From: Aedes albopictus
Lineage: Eukaryota > Arthropoda > Insecta > Diptera > Culicidae
DNA length: 64,000 bases
Direction of reading: 5' to 3'
NCBI RefSeq assembly: GCF_035046485.1
Contig: NC_085137.1
Coordinates: 499,802,536 to 499,866,535, forward strand
Position numbers and translations under genes: made by a program. The notes under the pieces were generated by a model. The model was not told where the DNA came from. It saw only the letters and a list, made by a program, of their open reading frames with translations, and searched no databases. The stretch's first letter is position 1; the number at the start of each line of letters is the position of its first letter. Shown here piece by piece: positions 54,736-63,522 of the stretch.

Positions 54736-55679
54736 TCAACCGTTATGGGAACCTTCTTCTGGATGCCTCCCCAGATAGCTCCACCGAGTAAGCCTGAAAC
54801 GACACAGAAACGCGCTTAGCCAAACAAACGGTTGCAATTTACCATTGAAGTTGAATTCGCCGGTAATCTGCCCGGACTGCAGCATCCTCGTCAACCGCTC
54901 CACCTCGTGCAGATTCGTGGCCCGTTTGATGGCTTCTTTGATTTTCTGGATGTCAGCCGGGGTCGCGTTGTGAACCGTCGGTTTATCCGCTGCCGGCATG
55001 GCCAGTTTCGCCTTCCGCATGATCTCCCGCTGCAGCTCTTTGCCTTTCTTGCTCTTGAACAGTTCCTTGGCCGCTTCCCGTTCCTTTAGTTTGATCTTCC
55101 GGAAGTCCAGCAGACGCAGATTGGGAAACCGAAAGGCCACGTACTCCCGGTAGTACTGCTTGGTCGAGACGGGATTCGTTAGCAGGGAGAGAGCTTGAAG
55201 ATTTGGCAGTTTCGCGAGGGGTTCCAAATCACCCAGTTCCTGAACGTTGTTCCCCGTTAGAACCACACTTTCTAGATTGGGTAGCGATTCGTGGAGCGTG
55301 TCGCTGATTCTCCTGAAAGAAATCGAGTCAGGATCATTGTCATTGGGTAGTAAATACTATTCGTAACTTACACTATCCGATTATTGTTCATCAGTAAGCA
55401 CTTCAGCCGAGGTAGGTGTGGAAATCCGTCCAACTTGCGAATGTCGTTATCGGAGAAATCGATGGTATCAAACTGGTCCAGCGTTGCTCCCATGTTTTCG
55501 ATTTGAGGTATTTTGTAGCCTGTCGGAGCGAAGGAACGAAAAGCCATTAAATTGTGTCACAATAACCTCACCAAAAAAACACAAGCCAAACACTTACCGC
55601 GCAGATCCAATTCGCGATCCCGGCAGGGATTCATGTACTGCATCGATTGATTGATCAAATCCGGCGTTAGTTTGACCAT
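54736..55679 (-). CDS. SNRPA1: U2 small nuclear ribonucleoprotein A' (U2A')
   Basis: A leucine-rich-repeat protein that pairs with U2B'' on U2 snRNA in the spliceosome. Exons on the minus strand: 55679-55598 (ATG, MVKLTPDLINQSMQYMNPC), 55519-55372 and 55312-54843. All junctions are consensus GTAAGT-type donors and CAG acceptors. Seen: RDRELDLRGYKIPQIEN, several LRR units (FDTIDFSDNDI, LKCLLMNNNRI, LESVVLTGNNVQEL, LQALSLLTNPV), the LRR cap YREYVAFRFPNLRLLDFRKI, then a charged helix KEREAAKELFKSKKGKEL. The C-terminal end is ambiguous. Unspliced, it stops at 54736 (about 268 aa, near the family's usual size). Splicing GTAAAT at 54842 to the CAG before 54793 extends the frame to 54555 (about 312 aa). 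Confidence 0.93.
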
Positions 55680-55870
55680 TTTGAATCGCAAAATTAACCG
55701 AAAGCTACGAAAATAACAATAAAATTAAAATTCCGTGCAGCTGTATCTTTTGGAAAACGCCGCTTTTGTTTTCGGCAAGCGAAATTTGACAGCTGCCTGC
55801 TGATCGGTCGCGGATCTTGAATGTCGACTAAGTCGACTGCCTGTCTGCTTTTACCCCAATGTGAAAAATA
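55680..55870. promoter_or_regulatory. U2A' upstream region
   Basis: A short upstream interval between U2A' (minus) and the candidate plus-strand exon. It probably holds the U2A' promoter and 5' UTR. No TATA box is obvious, as expected for a housekeeping gene. Confidence 0.4.
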
Positions 55871-56310
55871 TGGATACTAAGGGTGAACGGGTTTCACTCC
55901 CGGGAAAAGCGAAGAAACTAATTTTGCAAAGTTACATAAAATCAGTGTGTGGATTTTTATCGCGAACCACTGAATGGTCCATGCTCAGCAAGTGATACAT
56001 TCGCGATTGTAACATTTCATGAACCAACATGCTCGGGAACGCTCCCCGAAATGCTGTTCATTCTCTTGCCCGGTTCGATACGAGAGCGCAATCAAGAGAG
56101 AAGATGGTCGATGACGCTAATGAAAGCGATGCATTCGGTAAGAATATTTTATTGCCATAATTCTTTTTTTATTGTGACTACACAACCTGCAACGTCATGA
56201 ATACAGTTAAATTAAATAGTATTTCACGTTTTTAAAGCGAAAACGCATTAAATACTGATGAAAATAACGATTATTCACAGTTGCCCCAAGCCAACGATGA
56301 GCGATCATCG
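55871..56310 (+). other. Candidate spliced exons with a transposase-like N-terminal fragment
   Basis: ATG at 55871 opens MDTKGERVSLPGKAKKLILQ…, stopping after 42 codons. A second frame overlaps from 55949 (YREPLNGPCSAS …) and ends at a consensus donor (CATTCG|GTAAGAA, about 56138). A tiny 30-bp exon-like block, 56281-56310 (LPQANDERSS), lies between an acceptor TTATTCACAG and a donor GTAAGTG and keeps that second frame. The first part resembles N-termini of some insect transposase-like proteins (KGERVxLPxKAK); this is a vague recollection. It could be a frameshifted relic or a real small gene. Confidence 0.3.
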
Positions 56311-56570
56311 GTAAGTGTTACACTTAGCGATGCCCGCTCATCGCCGCAGCTTGTTTATATCGGAGTATCCTCTTTGTGTTCCTTCGTGAACCATGCGACT
56401 CGACGAGAGAACATACACCGCTTGGTAATTGAAACAGAACCAACAGAAGGGAAGAAAAACTGCCGATTGGTTCACTGATCACTTTTTCGTCCAAACACTG
56501 CATAAAATAATAGAAATACACTTGAACTCCAATGGCAATGTAGTCTCTTTTCTTTTCCTATCCAATTATA

Positions 56571-56749
56571 TCTAGATTGAGTTTAAATAAGGGCGAAAGT
56601 AACATGAGCGAGTTCTCTTCATCGACTCTCTCTTCTTCAAATTAAAGTGACAAGATGCAAGTATGGTTGCACCTTTAATTTGTAGAAGAGAGAGTCGATG
56701 AAGAGAACTCTCTCATGTTACTTTCGCCCTTATTTAAACTCAATCTAGA
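56571..56749. mobile_element. Palindromic MITE, TCTAGATTGAG ends (short form)
   Basis: A 179-bp unit with arms of about 85 bp: TCTAGATTGAGTTTAAATAA, GGGCGAAAGTAACATGAG, GTTCTCTTCATCGACTCTC, inverted at the right. The loop is only about 10-15 bp. The same arms occur at 59717-60235 around a different core. Confidence 0.8.
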
Positions 56750-56826
56750 ATATTGAAGACTTATAATGAAATTATTGATTATTTATAGGTGTCCTTATTA
56801 TAGAGGTTCTCTTGTTTTGGTGAACT

Positions 56827-57919
56827 ATTTTTTTTTATTTAATTCGTTTATTTAATAGGCCCAAACGCCAGAAGGCGGGGCCACATAACTTCTTATCTAA
56901 TTGATATTAGTTGACCAATTAGGATTACAAACATTCTGCAATCCAGAATTATAGCACTGTTTTTTCTTCTCCTTCGTACGCTTCGTTGATATCCTCCGCT
57001 TGTTGGTTGAGTCGTTCGTTTCGTATGGTGATGAAGAACTATTCCCGTCACAATCGTCGACGTTGTCGTTATCGTCTATCGTGATGATCTGTTGATCTGT
57101 AGTTAAGGCCACCACTGGTCCGGATTGCACTAATGCTTCGTCGTCATCGTCGTCTGCCTTTGTTCGTCTTTGTTTTGTGGCTTGCGTGTTGTTGGTGGAT
57201 TGTATACTGTTTATCGGCGTGAAGTCAGCATCGGAGAACGGGGTTTCGATCGATGAAGCTGTACCAATCGCTGTATTTTTGTTAGCAGTTGCAGCTACCT
57301 CCAAGCATTTTTGTTTAGGATGGACCGCTCTGGAACACCATTTGCACGTCCTAATTTGGTTTTGGTGCTCGACGAAGCAGACTTCGCCGTTTATTGTTAC
57401 GTAGGATGGGATTGGTTTTTTTATTCGCATTTGCAACACGCGAATGCCGTTGGGAACGCCGGGAAAATAGTGTTTCCATCTCTCACTTTGAATCGATGCA
57501 ACCTCTCCAAACTGCACCATGAAATTAGCAACAGTAGTGTGATGCACGGAAAGAGGCAAGTCATGTACGCGCACACTTACTGCCTCGCTGTCAACATATA
57601 CTGGAATCTTGAATTCCTTTTTGTTATGCACAAAGACACGCTTTATATTCTGCTTATTTTGATACCGTAGAGCGGTATCATTGTTCTCCATTTCAATGAA
57701 TACATATTTAAGGGTGTTATGGAGCTGTAAACGTTTAACATCCGAAGGTTGCAACTCAATGTCTCTTTCGAGGGATTGATGCACTTTTTCAACATCGGGT
57801 CGCGATGGCAAAACGCTGAAGTCCACCACTAAAGAAGTATTCCTTCTAATACTAGCCATTTTTCGATACGAGGTAAACGAGCAAAAGTAAACGCGTCCGA
57901 TGAGTACGAGGAAAGGGGG
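56827..57919 (-). mobile_element. ORF1-only non-LTR retrotransposon with poly(A)
   Basis: On the minus strand: a short 5' region, an intact ORF1 (57859-56897), then about 65 bp of 3' UTR (GTGGCCCCGCCTTCTGGCG) ending in AATAAAAAAAAAT at about 56827. No ORF2 is present. Flanks TGAACT (56821-56826) and TCAACT (57920-57925) are a near-match target duplication. The empty site survives in the paralogous repeat near 51838. Confidence 0.75.
56897..57859 (-). CDS. Retrotransposon ORF1 (gag-like) nucleic-acid-binding protein
   Basis: A 320-codon uninterrupted frame starting MASIRRNTSLVVDFSVLPSR. It belongs to the ORF1 proteins of mosquito non-LTR elements, which coat the RNA (family knowledge). Seen: a conserved N-terminal half with KEFKIPVYVDSEAVSVRVHD and MVQFGEVASIQSERWKHYF, then a zinc-knuckle-like CKWCSRAVHPKQKC at about residues 170-183. 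An acidic, low-complexity C-terminal part with DDDDDE and a basic KRRISTKRTKEKKK stretch follows. Possibly the ORF1 partner of the LOA/I-type RT relics in the window, which is not testable here. Confidence 0.8.
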   Translation of the reverse strand: MASIRRNTSLVVDFSVLPSRPDVEKVHQSLERDIELQPSDVKRLQLHNTLKYVFIEMENNDTALRYQNKQNIKRVFVHNKKEFKIPVYVDSEAVSVRVHDLPLSVHHTTVANFMVQFGEVASIQSERWKHYFPGVPNGIRVLQMRIKKPIPSYVTINGEVCFVEHQNQIRTCKWCSRAVHPKQKCLEVAATANKNTAIGTASSIETPFSDADFTPINSIQSTNNTQATKQRRTKADDDDDEALVQSGPVVALTTDQQIITIDDNDNVDDCDGNSSSSPYETNDSTNKRRISTKRTKEKKKQCYNSGLQNVCNPNWSTNIN

Positions 57920-58019
57920 TCAACTGAAAATAAATTTATTTTACACTTCTAGTACCGCTACTGATGCTGTGGCTAGTTAGGCCGGAACAAATTTCATTTT
58001 CTTCTTTTGTCACTTTGAT

Positions 58020-58758
58020 CGTTGACTCGTCAAGGGGGAGGATGATAAATAATAAATGTATTTGATTAAAAACTACCCAAAAAATTAGGCAAAATCGTCA
58101 AACTCATCGGATTTGTTAAGAAATTTTATCGAAGACTTCAATTTCACATTAAAACTTTTAAATTTCTTAAATAATTTATTTGTGTCCCCCCTCAAAATGT
58201 CGAATTCCGGCAAAAAATTTCCGAGGGGGTGGTGACATAAGAGAAAATCGAAATTTGTGTCAGCCTTATTCTAATCATAAAATCAAGTATAAATCAAGTA
58301 ATTTTTCTTTCGTTTACGAAAGTAGGGTCTGGGACTATTTGGGCAGGGGGGCCTAATTTGAGCACTATCTTCTATAACGAAGTCAATTGATTTCATTTGT
58401 TTGTACACGGCTAGATACTGTACGTAGTTTGGGTAACTGTGTTTTTGAAGTTGCAAATAATAAATATGACAACAACACAGATAACCAAACTTTTGCTCAA
58501 ACAGCATCAAATGAGTCAAGGAAGCATAATATCTCTCGGTAATAGGCTTATTTTTCGGAAGCTAACTATCACTCTTTTCTCTGGTGGCAGAAATTAGAAC
58601 CCTATGAAAAGGGCGACACCGCTAAAATTTGCCATGGCGCAGCATAGGCAAAGTGCACTTTCTCTTATCGAATTCCGCATCGTAGAGAACCAAACGTGCA
58701 CTTTTTGGAAAGAAAATTTAATTCTCTTTCAGAAGCGCTTAGATCCGGTAGGTACTTA
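58020..58758. other. Intergenic, nothing firmly recognised
   Basis: AT-rich. A segment at 58483-58530 (CTTTTGCTCAAACAGCATC) is a diverged relative of 23635-23690, suggesting an unnamed repeat family. No gene. Confidence 0.4.
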
Positions 58759-58924
58759 GGGGCCGTTCATAAACCACGTAGACTTTTTAGGGGGAAGGGT
58801 GGGAGGTGTCTGGCCAAAGTCTACGACCCATACAGATTTCAAATGTTTTGTACGGACAAAAGTCTACAAGGGGGAGGGGTCTGAGGTGACCAAATTTCGG
58901 TCTACGTGGTTTATGAACAGCCCC
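58759..58924. mobile_element. Harbinger-like MITE, GGGGCCGTTCATAAACCACG ends
   Basis: A 166-bp unit with ends GGGGCCGTTCATAAACCACG and, inverted, CGTGGTTTATGAACAGCCCC. The 3-bp flanks are TTA at 58756-58758 and 58925-58927. A second inner inverted pair (AAAGTCTACGACC / AAAGTCTACAAGG) is present. The 3-bp TWA duplication fits PIF/Harbinger. Fragments occur at 46585-46680 and perhaps 2560-2645. Confidence 0.8.
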
Positions 58925-58929
58925 TTATT

Positions 58930-59716
58930 ATGCATCTCAAGAAAAATCAGAATATGGCGATGACATGCCTCTGGCTTCTGATATAAGCGCGACAGTCGCT
59001 AATCATAACAGCGTCACCAGATTTAAAAGTATTTAATTCTATTATATGGGGTTGGCAGCAAGCACACTCATTCCAGTGAGCCACTCTTACCGTTTATCAC
59101 AAATACATTCATAAACATCTGTCACTTCGCGAAATCTACGTGCTTTTGTTTTTGATGGGAACATTATCTTTTGTTTTGTCTTGCGAGGGTACGACCGCCG
59201 CCAGACTCTAATAAAAGAGAAGCGCGACAATACGAACAATTTATGTGATTAAATTGAGGAGCTCTTGCTATGCCTCCAGCTGGCTAACTTCCGGATTTTT
59301 TTGTTAGCTGGCCAATCCGATGCTTGTCGGCGTGGACATCAAGAATGATGATATTTGAAGCCATTGCAAATGGAAAATAGCTGAGTCTTGCGGACTGACT
59401 CAATATGCTCTCTCAGCGGGAGCCAAACATCGGGAGCCAAACATTGAAGATGGAGGTTATGTTAAACCTTGTTGAACCTGTGTGATTGATTGAAGAGTAT
59501 TGTTATCTAGGTGCTGCGGATATAATCAAAATTGTTGTCACGATATCTCCATATGCCGCTGTCAAGCCGTTGGAAAGCGAGGAGAAGGATAAACATTATT
59601 TTGAGCCTATTTTAGCTAATTTTGTAACAACTATCCATCAAAATTTCCATCGCAAATGGAAAATAATAAACTTTTGAATAGGAGAACAAAATTGGAATAA
59701 TGGTGGATTGATCATG
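58930..59716. other. Intergenic, nothing recognised
   Basis: Mixed-composition unique DNA; an open frame at 59486-59677 has no known domain. Confidence 0.4.
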
Positions 59717-60235
59717 TCTAGATTGAGTTTAAATAAGGGCGAAAGTAACATGAGAGAGTTCTCTTCATCGACTCTCTCTTCTGCAAATTAAAGTGACAAG
59801 ATGCAAATTCAATCGAACTTTTTTACACTTAGACCACAGACAAACAGACGTAACACTCTGATAATTCCCATCGTACACCGATTTAACGGTCTTTTTGAAA
59901 ATTTGATAGTTGGCCAACTGCCCAACCATGGCGCTCGCATCGTTTTTGTTCGAGATTGACGTTTGCTAACTACCGCCACCTAGTTGGTGGTCGACCAAAC
60001 ATAGTCCTTTTAGCATTGGGCGAATACGTTTCCGTGACTATGATTTGAATCGAAACATGTTCGAAGTGTTACGTCTGTTTGTCTGTGCTTAGACGCTAGA
60101 TTGCATCGCAACCTAGCGATTTATGACCAAAAAGTTCAACAATACTTGCATCTTGTCACTTTAATTTGCAGAAGAGAGAGTCGATGAAGAGAACTCTCTC
60201 ATGTTACTTTCGCCCTTATTTAAACTCAATCTAGA
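59717..60235. mobile_element. TCTAGATTGAG MITE (long form) with nested element
   Basis: The element is 519 bp. It has the same outer arms as 56571-56749, extended by CAAATTAAAGTGACAAGATGC on both sides. The core contains the 253-bp element at 59835-60087 plus its 7-bp duplication, so the pre-insertion element was about 259 bp. Flanks read ATG / TGT; the exact duplication length is unclear. Confidence 0.8.
59835..60087. mobile_element. TIR element with 7-bp duplication CTTAGAC
   Basis: The element is 253 bp with termini CACAGACAAACAGACGTAAC and its exact inverse GTTACGTCTGTTTGTCTGTG. Flanks are CTTAGAC at 59828-59834 and 60088-60094. Same family ends as 13017-13887, with an unrelated core. 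Non-coding. Confidence 0.85.
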
Positions 60236-61196
60236 TGTTTACTATTTCCGAACAGCGTCGCGACGGCGTGTTTGACAACCAAGCTGAGAGAGGTGGTTGC
60301 AAGAAAATTGAACGCTCGTGCGTGTTTACAAGCTGTGTGCCGGGAGTGTGCAGGTGTGTGTTGGCTAGCTTGAAAAATAAAACCGTTTCTATTCACAGCA
60401 CTCAGGAAAATAGTCACTTATAGAGCAGAATATAAGTTAATTTTAAAAACAAAAATAATAACTTTTGTTTTTCACCTTATCTCACCTAGAGAGTGTTAAT
60501 ATCAGAGAGCCGCAAAGAGTTAAACCAAATCTCGAACTGTCAAATCGACTACCTATGAGCACGCCAACAAAAGTTTGATAACAAAGTTTGGCGAAGCAGA
60601 AAAACAACAGTCAAAGAAGTCGTCTTTGCATGACTCTTATATAAACAGACTCTAATCTCAGCTAGCGCCTCTACAATGGGGGAGCATTCGAATTCTTCTT
60701 TAGAAACATTTATTTAACTGTGTGTGAAATCCTTGTTGTGAAAGTTTTGGACACAGCTACCCCCAGTGTACAAGTGCGAAATTCCCGGACCACGTAATTT
60801 CGACTTCCCAGCCAAACCCTCTGTGAGTCGACATAAGTTTCGCGATGTCAAACTGTCATCAGATGACAGCTGCTGTCACCAAATCGATCGGCCATTTTCG
60901 TAGTGCTGGTGAAGAAAACGAGAGCACGAAACGCAATATTTTTTCGAATTTGTGCAAGAATTCCATTCTGAATCACCTGTAAACCAGTTGCAAAATCAAG
61001 AGTAAGTAGAATCCTAAGGATTTATTGCAAATTTGGATGCAGTGCAGTAGTTTTAACAGGGTTATTTGTTGATTGAAAACTGGCGACTGTGAATCACGTT
61101 TCGGCTTCTCGCTTCTCCCAACAAATCCGGAGCCAAGACACGAAAGCATTTTTACGAGCTGTCATTCATATTTTTCCCTTTGCCTACGTTTTCTAG
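60236..61196 (+). promoter_or_regulatory. eIF3G upstream region with a non-coding first exon
   Basis: The 5' side (60236-60850) has no recognised gene. A 5' UTR exon probably ends at 61001 (CAAGA|GTAAGTAG donor). It is joined across about 195 bp to the acceptor TTTTCTAG at 61196, four bases before the eIF3G ATG. No TATA box is obvious near 60.9 kb; the exact start site is unknown. Confidence 0.55.
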
Positions 61197-61199
61197 AAG

Positions 61200-62088
61200 A
61201 TGCCTGCACTAGATGAAATCAAATCTTCCTGGGCCGATGAGGTGGAGTTGGATTCCGGATCGCTTCCGCCGCCAACCGAAATCATCGAAAATGGCCAGAA
61301 GATCGTCACCGAGTACAAGTACAACAAGGACGACAAAAAGGTGAAAGTGGTCCGGACGTACAAGATCACCCGTCTGGTGGTGCCGAAGAGCATCGCCAAG
61401 CGTAAGAATTGGTCCAAATTTGGCGACTCGGCCAACGACAAGCCAGGTCCGAACCCCGGAACCACCATGGTGTCGGAAGACATCTACATGCAGTTCGTGA
61501 GCAACAAGGAAGAGGAGCAGAAATCGGACAACGCCCTGGACTCGCTGAAGAACATTGCCAAGTGTCGTATCTGCGAGGGCGAGCATTGGTCCGTGCATTG
61601 TCCGTACAAGGGAACGAACTTCGAGGCTGGCAAGGCCAAACCCGCAGTGCCAGGTGAGATTAGCGGGTTTTGTTTATCATCAACTGGGTTCTAATATTAT
61701 TAATTACATATTTTGAATTGCAGTGCCACAAGAGATGGCTCCGACGACGGCCAAGAGTGGCAAGTACGTTCCTCCGAGTATGCGTGACAGTCAGAAGCCG
61801 GGTATGGGTGGAAATCCGAGGGGACGTGACGACACCACCGCTATCCGCATTTCCAACCTGTCGGAGGCGATGACGGAAGCCGATCTGGAGGAACTGGTCA
61901 AGAAGATCGGTCCGCACAGCAAGATGTTTTTGGCCCGCGATAAAAATACCGGCCTGTGCAAAGGATTCGCCTACGTTCACTTCAAATCCCGCCGCGATGC
62001 CGCCACTGCTATTGAGCTACTCAATGGACACGGTTACGATCATCTGATTCTGAACGTAGAATGGTCCAAGCCGCAGAATCCACAGTAA
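61200..62088 (+). CDS. eIF3g: Eukaryotic translation initiation factor 3 subunit G (eIF3G)
   Basis: Cytosolic subunit of eIF3, which helps recruit mRNA and scan on the 40S ribosome. Exons are 61200-61653 and 61724-62088, with a 70-bp intron (GTGAGA donor, TTGCAG acceptor) splitting a valine codon. The product is about 272 residues, the normal family size. Seen: N-terminal eIF3G domain starting [18 protein letters not shown] with [20 protein letters not shown], then a CCHC zinc knuckle [17 protein letters not shown]. The C-terminal RRM has RNP2 AIRISNL and RNP1 KGFAYVHF, and ends [15 protein letters not shown]. The AAG before the ATG gives a good initiation context. No defect is visible, so it should be functional. 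Confidence 0.97.
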
Positions 62089-62191
62089 AAAATCTTTGAT
62101 AAACTAAGTGCTAAGAATTAAGTTGTGGTTGGTACGCGTTATATTCTGATTCGTGTTGATGTATGCTAATGCGGAAAACAATATGCTTTTC

Positions 62192-62197
62192 AATAAA
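62192..62197 (+). terminator. Candidate eIF3G poly(A) signal
   Basis: AATAAA about 104 bp after the eIF3G stop, in the convergent intergenic region. Confidence 0.6.
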
Positions 62198-62465
62198 CTA
62201 CGAACTGGTACACAAATCAATGCATCCCAGTCCTTCGTCAATTAGTTACCGAAATTCCAGTCATAATCATTCTTTTATGTCCCGAACTGAGCCAACTCAA
62301 ATTACATATGGACTCCAAAACGAAAACAAGGGACGTCATGCCAAAACGTTTTTAGTTTTCCCCCAAAAAATGCTTTTCTAACCGCGGACGGTATAATATT
62401 CAGCCAATGAAATCCAAAAACGGTTCCATTTCATCTTCTGGGGAATCCAGATTATTAGTTTTAAA

Positions 62466-62471
62466 TTTATT
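62466..62471 (-). terminator. Candidate poly(A) signal of the Myb/SANT-like gene
   Basis: TTTATT on the plus strand, AATAAA on the minus strand, about 113 bp beyond the minus-strand stop at 62584. The two convergent genes leave about 270 bp between their poly(A) signals. Confidence 0.5.
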
Positions 62472-62583
62472 TCCACAATTTATCATACACACAAAAGTAT
62501 TTATAACTTACAAAATAGAGCAATCCCGAACGTACCCCTAGAGACGGCCGGATACGTTCCGGATAATCGACAGTCGACGGTTG

Positions 62584-63522
62584 TTAAATTGCATCGTTAG
62601 TAAGCGCATTGGCCAGATCGTTCAGCCCGTTCGAGAGCTGCAGCATCGCCGCGGACATATTGGTCAGGGCTTGGGCGATGGCAATCTTGGAATCGTCCAG
62701 CCGGCGCTTCTTCATCACCGATTCCAACTTCTCGGAGGTTCGTTTCAGATCTTCCCGCAGCCGCTGGTGCTCCGGTTGGGTGCGGACGGTCGTTTTCGGT
62801 TTCAGGAATTCGCTGGTACTCTCCAGAGCCGACGAGGTCATTTCCACGTACTCTGTGGTGGTGACGGCCATGCTTTTGATTTCCTCTGCGGTGGGTTTCC
62901 GGATTTCCAGCTCGGTTGTGACCGTCTCCTGGACGTGATCGCTCACCATGGGCTTGGAGGAAAATGTGGTCACAAACTCCTCATCTAGCTGGTCGTCCGC
63001 GTAGTGCTCGATCACGATTTCCTCCTTCTGGACCCCGGTGTCATCCGGGAAGTACTCTTCGTGATCGTTTACCATCGATGCATCCAGTGTCACCATACTC
63101 TCCGTTCCGAGAGATTTGGTCCACTGATCCAGAACGTCGTAACAGCAGGCCGCCGTCAGTATCCGTACTTCCAGCTGGTTGGGACCAATCTTCTTCGATC
63201 TTCCCTCCGCAACTAACCGACACTTGCGCTTGAGATTGATAATCACGTCCGCCCAGTACTTCACCCACTTGGCAGTGGATTTCATCGTCCCACCCGGGAT
63301 CTGGTTCAATCGGTGCGTTGCCTCTATCCAAAACCGCTGCCGCTCCTTGTAATCCGTTTCGGCACTTTCCTGCTTCGGTCGATTGTTGTACTCCTCGAAT
63401 ATTTTGACCAGTTCCTCCTTCTGCTCATTGGACGCGCTCTTTGGCTTCTGCAAGCAACCAAAACCCTCAAAGTCATGACACAAATCCGACACACCATCTG
63501 AACTTACATCCAATGGCCCCAT
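62584..63522 (-). CDS. Myb/SANT-like (zeste-type) DNA-binding protein
   Basis: Probable nuclear DNA-binding protein. The start is ATG at 63522 in a good context (TCCGCCATGGGG); the longer open frame upstream to 63597 has only GTG. Exon 1 coding is 63522-63508 (MGPLD). The intron 63507-63448 has a GTAAGT donor and TTGCAG acceptor, and exon 2 is 63447-62584, giving about 292 residues. Seen: a Myb/SANT-like domain at residues about 6-75 (EELVKIFEEYN, RQRFWIEATHRLNQIPGGT, KWVKYWADVIINLKRKCR), an acidic middle (DHEEYFPDDTG, HYADDQLDEEF) and a C-terminal predicted coiled coil (REDLKRTSEKLESVMKKRRL) for self-association. The 60-bp intron is a multiple of three with no stop, so retention adds 20 residues. 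The target genes are unknown. Confidence 0.85.
   Translation of the reverse strand: MGPLDVSSDGVSDLCHDFEGFGCLQKPKSASNEQKEELVKIFEEYNNRPKQESAETDYKERQRFWIEATHRLNQIPGGTMKSTAKWVKYWADVIINLKRKCRLVAEGRSKKIGPNQLEVRILTAACCYDVLDQWTKSLGTESMVTLDASMVNDHEEYFPDDTGVQKEEIVIEHYADDQLDEEFVTTFSSKPMVSDHVQETVTTELEIRKPTAEEIKSMAVTTTEYVEMTSSALESTSEFLKPKTTVRTQPEHQRLREDLKRTSEKLESVMKKRRLDDSKIAIAQALTNMSAAMLQLSNGLNDLANALTNDAI

Larger units (their letters stand above)
56505..58010 (+). repeat. Dispersed repeat copy carrying two nested insertions
   Basis: Starts AATAGAAATACACTTGAACTCC and ends GACACTTCTAG-like TACACTTCTAGTACCGCTACTGATGCTG. Its uninterrupted paralogue is at about 51708-51900. Insertions at 56571-56749 (MITE) and 56827-57919 (ORF1 retroelement) account for most of the length difference. 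Confidence 0.65.

Noticed and set aside
61209..61598. 129-codon antisense frame over eIF3G
   Set aside because: A shadow of the well-supported eIF3G exon.
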